A stretch of 5,335 nucleotides of DNA from CAYLOC01 sp964385195 (GTDB taxonomy: Bacteria > Actinomycetota > Actinomycetes > Propionibacteriales > Nocardioidaceae): positions 1 to 5,335 of the forward strand of contig CAYLOC010000200.1 in assembly GCA_964385195.1 (NCBI GenBank), written 5' to 3'. Position 1 is the first letter of the stretch; each line of letters begins with the position of its first letter. Positions 1 to 3,979 of this stretch are shown here, piece by piece. The notes beneath the pieces were generated by a model. It did not search any database. It was not told the DNA's origin and saw nothing but the letters and a program-made list of their open reading frames with translations. Position numbers and translations under genes: made by a program.

Positions 1-1217
1 AGCGCGCGGCGGGCGTGGTCCAGCCACTCCTGGCGAGCGGTGATGTCGGCACGGACCTGCTCGGCTCGGCGGGTATCCCCGGCCTGCTCGGCGCTGGTGA
101 GGTCGGCGCGCAGCGAGTCCAGCATCGACTCCAGTTTCGCCACCGTGTCAGCGGCGCGTGCCTGCGCCTCCGGCGACGTCTTCTGCCACCGGGCGTCCTC
201 GCTGGCGCTGATCGTGCGCTCGATCTTGCTGAACCTGCCCTCCAGATCCTTGATCTCGCCGCGTGGGACCTTGCCTGCGGCATCCCACTTCTCCGCGATC
301 TCCCGGAACGCCCGACGGGCAGCCTTCGGGTCTTGCACCGGCAACAGCTGCTCGGCCTCGGCCAGGAGCCCCCGTTTGACCTCCGCGTTGGCGGCGTACT
401 CCTTGTCCACCACGGCGTTGTGCTCGTCGCGTGCGGTGAAGAACCGGTCCTGTGCGCCCCGGAACCGCTTCCACAGCGCGTCGTCAACGGATTTGGGTGC
501 TCCGCCGGCCGCTTTCCACTGCCGCATCAAGTCCCGGTAGAGCCGGGAGGTGGCGCCCCAGTCGGTGGAGTCGGCGACGGCCTCGGCCTCGGTCACCAGC
601 CGTTCCTTGATGCGGCGTGCCTCCTCGCGTTTGGCGCCGAGGTCGGCGAAATGCTGTTTGCGCCGGCGGGTGTACGTCGTCCGTGCGGAGGAGAAGCGGT
701 GCCACAGCTCCTCGTCGGTCGGCTTGTCGATGCGGGCCAGGCCCTTCCACCGTGCCAGCAGCTCCCGCATCCGGTTGGCGCCGCCACGCCAGTCGTTGCC
801 TTCCGCGACCCGCTCAGCCTCCGCGGCAATCGCGCGTTTCTCCTTCTCCGCAACGGCGCGCTGCTCCGCGCGCTCGGCCCGGCGTACGGCGCGGCGCTCC
901 TCGATCAGCTGGCCGAACTGCTCCAGCCGGGTCAGCAGCCGGTCCAGGTCACCGACCGCCTGCGCCTCAGCAACGTTCTTTCGGGTCTTGGCGACCGCGG
1001 CTGTCGCGTCATCGGGGGACAGCGCACCAGAGCGGATGCGCTTCTCGAGCAGGTCAACCTCGACGACGAGACCGTCGTAGCGCTGCTGGTAGAACGCCAG
1101 GGCCGCCTCGGGGTCCGCATCCGGCCATTGGCCCACCGCGCGGTCGCCGTCCGCGGTACGCACGTACACGGTGCCGTCGGTGTCGACCCGGCCGAACTGC
1201 GATGCTTCGTTGCTCAT
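1..1217 (-). CDS. DUF349 domain-containing protein, C-terminus cut by window edge
   Basis: About 405 codons are visible, starting at ATG (1217..1215) and still open at base 1. The protein is highly charged and largely helical. It contains three DUF349-type repeats, each with a conserved Trp-rich pattern: roughly residues 141-191 (GNDWRGG, then RWKG and ELWHRF), 218-268 (STDWGAT, RQWKAAG, ALWKRF) and 296-337 (AEKWDAAG). A basic coiled-coil stretch (about 105-140) precedes the repeats, and a further coiled coil ending in EWLDHARRA follows, which resembles the usual C-terminus of actinobacterial members, so probably only a few residues are missing. A Shine-Dalgarno AAGGGGA lies 4 nt upstream, inside the preceding gene. 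No signal peptide or membrane segment is seen. The biochemical role of DUF349 proteins is not established; in actinobacteria they are commonly found near relA and a cyclophilin gene. Family assignment is firm, function unknown. Confidence 0.93.
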   Translation of the reverse strand, partial: MSNEASQFGRVDTDGTVYVRTADGDRAVGQWPDADPEAALAFYQQRYDGLVVEVDLLEKRIRSGALSPDDATAAVAKTRKNVAEAQAVGDLDRLLTRLEQFGQLIEERRAVRRAERAEQRAVAEKEKRAIAAEAERVAEGNDWRGGANRMRELLARWKGLARIDKPTDEELWHRFSSARTTYTRRRKQHFADLGAKREEARRIKERLVTEAEAVADSTDWGATSRLYRDLMRQWKAAGGAPKSVDDALWKRFRGAQDRFFTARDEHNAVVDKEYAANAEVKRGLLAEAEQLLPVQDPKAARRAFREIAEKWDAAGKVPRGEIKDLEGRFSKIERTISASEDARWQKTSPEAQARAADTVAKLESMLDSLRADLTSAEQAGDTRRAEQVRADITARQEWLDHARRA

Positions 1218-1228
1218 GACTTCCCCTT
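1214..1228 (-). promoter_or_regulatory. ATGA stop/start overlap with internal ribosome binding site
   Basis: On the minus strand the TGA of the small membrane protein (1216..1214) and the ATG of the DUF349 gene (1217..1215) share bases. The purine-rich AAGGGGA (1228..1222) sits 4 nt before the ATG, within the last codons of the upstream gene. This arrangement fixes both gene ends and suggests coupled translation. Confidence 0.8.
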
Positions 1229-1603
1229 GGTGGAGGGCGCGGAGGGTTGGGTCCCTTCCGAAGGTGAGGGCTCGCTGGGTGAGGGCTGGGTCGAGGAACG
1301 GCCGGGAGAAGGCGAAACGCCTGACGTCGAGCCCGGCGACGACGGTGCCCGGGTCTGTGCAGGCGGGCTCGCCGGAGTCTGGTGCGTCGGGGCGGGCGGG
1401 GTCGGTGCGGGGTTCTGCGAATGGGCGGACCGCACGATATAGACGATCGCCCATGCGATCAGCGCCAGCACAACGAGGGCGAGGACGACGCTGGTGACAC
1501 GTTGGATCCGGCGGTTACGAGCCTCGGTGCGCGCTCGGCGTGCCTCCTGGCGCTCCCACTTCTCGCGCGCCAACTGACGCTGGCGTTGTCTGCTGCGAGC
1601 CAC
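1214..1603 (-). CDS. Small single-pass membrane protein with Pro/Ser/Thr-rich tail; cyclophilin-anchor-like N-terminus
   Basis: This is a 129-aa protein. The GTG start (1603..1601) is chosen because GGAGG stands 5 nt upstream; the same frame stays open much further upstream, but that part is antisense to the MBL gene. Residues 1-36 are very basic (for example RQRQLAREKWERQEARR), residues about 37-57 form one hydrophobic membrane segment (VVLALVVLALIAWAIVYIV), and residues 60-129 are low-complexity Pro/Ser/Thr with no recognisable fold. By the positive-inside rule the N-terminus is cytoplasmic and the tail external. The basic stretch plus membrane helix looks like the N-terminus of actinobacterial membrane-anchored peptidyl-prolyl isomerases found at this locus, but no cyclophilin domain follows (inference from remembered family sequences). 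The TGA overlaps the next gene's ATG as ATGA, implying translational coupling to the DUF349 gene. It could instead be an unrelated anchor protein; no enzymatic function can be assigned. Confidence 0.82.
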   Translation of the reverse strand: MARSRQRQRQLAREKWERQEARRARTEARNRRIQRVTSVVLALVVLALIAWAIVYIVRSAHSQNPAPTPPAPTHQTPASPPAQTRAPSSPGSTSGVSPSPGRSSTQPSPSEPSPSEGTQPSAPSTKGKS

Positions 1604-1608
1604 CTGGA

Positions 1609-1613
1609 CCTCC
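1609..1613 (-). promoter_or_regulatory. Ribosome binding site deciding the GTG start of the membrane protein
   Basis: GGAGG on the minus strand lies 5 nt before GTG at 1603. It is the only strong Shine-Dalgarno match in this frame upstream of the conserved-looking basic N-terminus, and it supports the short 129-aa form over any longer reading. Confidence 0.75.
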
Positions 1614-1650
1614 GTCGACTGCGCTTGTAGTGGGAGTGAACCGGTTGCCC

Positions 1651-1656
1651 AGTCTA
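1651..1656 (-). promoter_or_regulatory. Candidate -10 element for the leftward operon
   Basis: The minus strand reads TAGACT, matching the actinobacterial housekeeping pattern TAnnnT. It would place transcription start about 40 nt before the GTG of the membrane protein. No convincing TTGAC-type -35 is seen 16-18 nt upstream, so this is only a candidate. Confidence 0.3.
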
Positions 1657-1687
1657 GAAGTGCCAGCACCGACGGCGAGACCCCCCC

Positions 1688-1700
1688 GGTGATCGTCACC
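1688..1700. repeat. Small inverted repeat, possible operator
   Basis: GGTGA and TCACC are perfect inverted 5-bp arms around the 3-bp centre TCG. The site lies between the two candidate -10 boxes of the divergent genes, a suitable place for a dimeric regulator. Five-base arms in GC-rich DNA arise easily by chance, so a regulatory role is only inferred. Confidence 0.35.
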
Positions 1701-1728
1701 ACACCGTGTCCGTCCCCGGCGTACCCGG

Positions 1729-1734
1729 TAGGCT
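1729..1734 (+). promoter_or_regulatory. Candidate -10 element for the MBL hydrolase gene
   Basis: TAGGCT fits the TAnnnT -10 pattern of actinobacterial housekeeping promoters and would give a leader of about 55 nt before the GTG at 1796. The -35 region (around 1706-1712, TGTCCG) is a poor match to TTGAC. Confidence 0.35.
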
Positions 1735-1753
1735 GCCACCGACCACCCCGCAG

Positions 1754-1769
1754 ACCCGGATCACCGGGT
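1754..1769 (+). repeat. Short hairpin in the MBL leader
   Basis: ACCCGG (1754-1759) and CCGGGT (1764-1769) are perfect inverted arms with the 4-nt loop ATCA. If the candidate promoter at 1729 is used, this hairpin lies in the mRNA leader 16 nt before the ribosome binding site. A regulatory effect is possible but not demonstrable here. Confidence 0.4.
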
Positions 1770-1785
1770 TCTTCACCCACTCTGG

Positions 1786-1791
1786 AAGGAG
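1786..1791 (+). promoter_or_regulatory. Ribosome binding site deciding the GTG start of the MBL gene
   Basis: AAGGAG stands 4 nt before GTG at 1796. The frame continues upstream to a GTG at 1706, but that extension has no ribosome binding site and encodes no MBL-like sequence. The family N-terminus (beta strand followed by GTNCYVV) begins right after 1796. Confidence 0.75.
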
Positions 1792-1795
1792 CCGC

Positions 1796-2482
1796 GTGCT
1801 TGTCGCCGCGTTTCCCGCCGGCCCGTGGGGCACGAACTGTTACGTCGTGGCCACCGGTGGGTCTGCGGAGTGCGTGATCATCGACCCCGGCATGGGAGCT
1901 GCGGACGGCGTTGCCGACGTGGTTCGCGAACACCGGCTGAAGCCGGTCGCCGTCCTCCTCACCCACGGACACATCGACCACGTGTTCTGTGTGGTGCCGT
2001 TGACCGGGGCGCACGAGGCCCCGGCGTACCTGCATCCCGACGACCGGCCGATGCTGACCGACCCCGCAGTCGGCGTCGGACCGGAGACCGCTGCCATGCT
2101 CGCTGGCACCGGCTACTCCTTTGCCGAGCCGGATGACCTGCGCCCGCTCGCCGACGGCGGACGGGTCGACGTCGCGGGGCTGTCGTTCACCATCGACCAC
2201 ACCCCGGGTCACACACCGGGCTCGGTGACGTTCCGGTCGCCGTACGACGGGCCGGAGGAGGCTCCGGAACTGATGTTCTCCGGGGATCTGCTGTTCGCTG
2301 GATCAATCGGTCGCACCGACCTCCCCGGCGGTGATCACGCCACCATCCTGCGCAGCCTTGCCACGAAGGTGTTGCCGCTCGACGACGCCATCGTCGTACT
2401 CCCCGGACACGGCCCACAGACCACGGTCGGCCGGGAGCGTGCGGGCAACCCGTTCCTCGCCGGCCTGGAGCGGCAGCCATGA
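1796..2482 (+). CDS. MBL-fold metallohydrolase, glyoxalase II-like (COG0491 type)
   Basis: The 228-aa product starts at GTG and has the full metallo-beta-lactamase fold. The N-terminal strand with GTNCYVV (12-18) and IIDPG (28-32) is followed by the metal motif THGHIDH (H57, H59, D61, H62), then TPGHT with H139, SGDLLF with D164, and LPGHG with H205. These are the seven ligands expected for a two-metal hydrolase of the glyoxalase II/hydroxyacylglutathione hydrolase-like group. No signal peptide is visible, so it should be cytoplasmic. Length is typical of the short stand-alone form lacking the C-terminal helical domain of true glyoxalase II; actinobacteria make little glutathione, so the substrate is probably another thioester or small ester, which the sequence does not tell. 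It lies upstream of hisS on the same strand, an arrangement common in actinobacteria, with a 159-nt gap containing a strong stem-loop. Confidence 0.92.
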   Translation: MLVAAFPAGPWGTNCYVVATGGSAECVIIDPGMGAADGVADVVREHRLKPVAVLLTHGHIDHVFCVVPLTGAHEAPAYLHPDDRPMLTDPAVGVGPETAAMLAGTGYSFAEPDDLRPLADGGRVDVAGLSFTIDHTPGHTPGSVTFRSPYDGPEEAPELMFSGDLLFAGSIGRTDLPGGDHATILRSLATKVLPLDDAIVVLPGHGPQTTVGRERAGNPFLAGLERQP

Positions 2483-2534
2483 CCCTTGTCGTCCCGGCCG
2501 GCCGATCCGGAGGTAGGCGAGGCGGTTATACCGT

Positions 2535-2600
2535 GGGCGAGGCGGATTTGCCTTGTAGACGGGGCAAACGCGCCGTCTACAAGGCAAACGCGGGCGAGGC
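2535..2600. repeat. 9-bp direct repeats framing the inverted repeat
   Basis: GGGCGAGGC occurs at 2535-2543 and again at 2592-2600. Each copy is separated from the nearest arm of the 16-bp inverted repeat by exactly 3 bases. A further partial copy (GGCGAGGCGG, 2516-2525) lies 20 bp upstream of the same decamer at 2536-2545. The symmetric frame resembles a target-site duplication, but the extra copy also fits simple local duplication. Confidence 0.8.
2547..2588. repeat. Perfect 16-bp inverted repeat (stem-loop)
   Basis: The left arm (2547-2562, beginning TTTGCCTTG) and right arm (2573-2588, ending AAGGCAAA) are exact reverse complements around the 10-nt loop GGCAAACGCG. No T-tract follows on either strand, so it is not a classical intrinsic terminator, although actinobacterial terminators often lack one. 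It lies 53 nt before the hisS start. Candidate roles are an MBL terminator, a leader structure controlling hisS, or a protein-binding palindrome; the sequence shows the structure but not the role. Confidence 0.9.
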
Positions 2601-2641
2601 ACACGCGGAGGGGTGCCGACGGGAGGGCCGGGTGAGCGGGC

Positions 2642-3979
2642 GTGAGTAAGGTGACGCCGATCAGCGGGTTTCCGGAGCTGATGCCGGACCAGCGGGTCGT
2701 CGAACGCGAGATCATCGCCTCGTTGGCGGAGACGTTCGAGCTGCATGGTTTCCCCAACATCGAGACCCGCGCGGTCGAGCCCCTGGACCGGCTGGCCAAG
2801 GGCGGCGAGATCGACAAGGAGATCTACGTCCTGCGCCGGCTGCACGCCGCCGAGGACGAGTCCGACGCCGGGCTGGGGCTGCACTTCGACCTCACCGTGC
2901 CGTTCGCCCGGTACGTGCTGGAGTACGGCGGTCGGCTGCAGTTCCCGTTCCGGCGGTACCAGATCCAACCCGTGTGGCGCGGCGAACGGCCGCAGGAGGG
3001 CCGCTACCGCCAGTTCACCCAGGCCGACATCGACGTCGTGGGCCGGGACACGCTCGGGTTCCACCACGACATCGAGGTGATGCGGGTGATGGTGGCGGCG
3101 CTGGGCCGCCTCCCGCTGCCGCCGATGACGTTCCGGTTCAACAACCGCAAGCTGATCCAGGGTTTCTACCAGGGCCTGGGCATCCCCGATGTGACGAGCG
3201 CGATCCGCGAGATCGACCGGCTGGACAAGCTGCCGCCGGCGGAGGTGGCCGAGCTTCTGGTCGAGCGAGCCGGCGCGACGCAGGAGCAGGCCCGCCGCTG
3301 CCTGGACCTGGCCACGATCAGCACCGACGACACCTCCTTCGTCGACCGGGTCCAGGAGCTGGGGGTGGCCGACGACCTGCTCCAGGAGGGCCTGGACGAG
3401 CTCGCCGCCGTCGTGGACGGGTGCAGGTCCGCCGGAACCGGCGACACGCACGTCTGTGCGGACCTCCGCATCGCGCGCGGTCTTGACTACTACACCGGCA
3501 CGGTGGTGGAGATCTTCATGGCCGGTTACGAGCGGCTGAAGTCCGTCGGCGGGGGAGGCCGGTACGACGCGCTGGCCAGCGACGGCCGCACGACCTACCC
3601 CGGCGTCGGGGTGTCGTTCGGCGTCTCACGCACCCTGCTGCCGCTGCTCGCCGACGGCGTGCTGACCGGGAGCCGCGGCGTCCCCAGCGCCGTCCTGGTC
3701 GCGCTCGCCGACGAGGACTCCCGCGTCACGAGCGACACCCTGGCCGACCGGCTGCGCGCGAACGGCGTACCGTGCGAGGTCGCCGCGTCCCCACAGAAGT
3801 ACGGCAAGCAGATCCGGTACGCCGAGCGGCGCGGCATCCCGTTCGTCCTGTTCCCCGGGGACGGTGCGCCCGAGATCAGGGACATCCGCAGCGGCGACCA
3901 GCGGCCCATCGACCCCGACACCTGGCGTCCCCCCGAGTCCGACCGTCGACCACGCATCGTGAAGGAGCAGAACCGGTGA
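2642..3979 (+). CDS. hisS: Histidyl-tRNA synthetase
   Basis: The 445-aa class II aminoacyl-tRNA synthetase charges tRNA-His with histidine in the cytoplasm. The catalytic core covers about residues 10-335: FDLTVPFARY (82-91), motif 2 with WRGERPQEGRYRQF (112-125), the histidine-binding RGLDYYTG (279-286), GGGGRYDAL (303-311) and motif 3 ending GVSFGVSR (323-330). An insertion covers about 180-265, and a C-terminal anticodon-binding domain about 347-440. Likely substrate-site residues are D83, R113, Q127, D131 and R279. The GTG start at 2642 gives the usual N-terminus (TPISGFPELMPDQR), but its Shine-Dalgarno (2621-2627) is 14 nt away, unusually far. FDLTVPFARY, in place of the LRPEGTA of the E. 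coli enzyme, marks the eukaryote/archaeal-like HisRS branch found in some actinobacteria. It overlaps aspS by 4 nt. Confidence 0.97.
   Translation: MSKVTPISGFPELMPDQRVVEREIIASLAETFELHGFPNIETRAVEPLDRLAKGGEIDKEIYVLRRLHAAEDESDAGLGLHFDLTVPFARYVLEYGGRLQFPFRRYQIQPVWRGERPQEGRYRQFTQADIDVVGRDTLGFHHDIEVMRVMVAALGRLPLPPMTFRFNNRKLIQGFYQGLGIPDVTSAIREIDRLDKLPPAEVAELLVERAGATQEQARRCLDLATISTDDTSFVDRVQELGVADDLLQEGLDELAAVVDGCRSAGTGDTHVCADLRIARGLDYYTGTVVEIFMAGYERLKSVGGGGRYDALASDGRTTYPGVGVSFGVSRTLLPLLADGVLTGSRGVPSAVLVALADEDSRVTSDTLADRLRANGVPCEVAASPQKYGKQIRYAERRGIPFVLFPGDGAPEIRDIRSGDQRPIDPDTWRPPESDRRPRIVKEQNR
3962..3979 (+). promoter_or_regulatory. aspS ribosome binding site and GTGA overlap
   Basis: AAGGAG (3962-3967) lies 8 nt before the GTG of aspS (3976-3978), inside the last codons of hisS. 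The hisS TGA (3977-3979) overlaps that GTG as GTGA, which fixes the aspS start and suggests coupled translation of the two synthetases. Confidence 0.85.

Larger units (their letters stand above)
1604..1795. other. Divergent intergenic region
   Basis: These 192 bases separate two divergently transcribed units (membrane protein/DUF349 leftward, MBL hydrolase rightward) and must hold promoters for both. Visible items are candidate -10 boxes for each direction, a run of seven C (1681-1687), the inverted repeat GGTGA-N3-TCACC (1688-1700) and a 6-bp hairpin ACCCGG-ATCA-CCGGGT (1754-1769). Reading frames pass through it, but none has a start, ribosome binding site or protein pattern suggesting a gene. 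Confidence 0.7.
2483..2641 (+). other. MBL-hisS intergenic region, probable hisS leader
   Basis: The 159-nt spacer holds three copies of a GGCGAGGC motif (2516, 2536, 2593), a perfect 16-bp inverted repeat, and a Shine-Dalgarno GGGAGGG (2621-2627) ahead of two closely spaced GTG codons (2632 and 2642). TTATAC (2526-2531) is a weak -10-like hexamer without a visible -35. A 56-codon frame starting at ATG 2479 runs through the entire spacer to TAA at 2647-2649; it has ordinary rather than very high third-position GC and is not called as a gene. Confidence 0.65.

Noticed and set aside
15..1442. 475-codon plus-strand open frame
   Set aside because: It is antisense to the DUF349 and membrane protein genes, has low-complexity Leu/Arg/Gly/Val composition and no recognisable domain; long antisense frames are expected in GC-rich DNA opposite real genes.
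1706..1795. 30-residue N-terminal extension of the MBL hydrolase
   Set aside because: It includes the candidate -10 box and leader hairpin, has no ribosome binding site and is not MBL-like, whereas GTG 1796 has AAGGAG and fits the family N-terminus.
1604..2212. Long N-terminal extension of the membrane protein frame to 2212
   Set aside because: The extension runs antisense through the MBL gene; the GTG at 1603 with GGAGG 5 nt upstream gives a protein with a sensible topology.
2547..2588. Classical rho-independent terminator
   Set aside because: The stem is strong, but neither strand has a following T-rich tract, and the 10-nt loop allows alternative pairing, so the specific terminator label is not supported.
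2535..2600. CRISPR array
   Set aside because: Only two or three short, closely spaced repeats without uniform spacers are present, and there are no cas genes.
2483..2641. T-box riboswitch upstream of hisS
   Set aside because: No T-box consensus, specifier loop or antiterminator arrangement was seen, and the region is short.
2303..3451. 382-codon minus-strand open frame
   Set aside because: It is antisense to the MBL gene and hisS, crosses the intergenic hairpin and has no domain or credible ribosome binding site.
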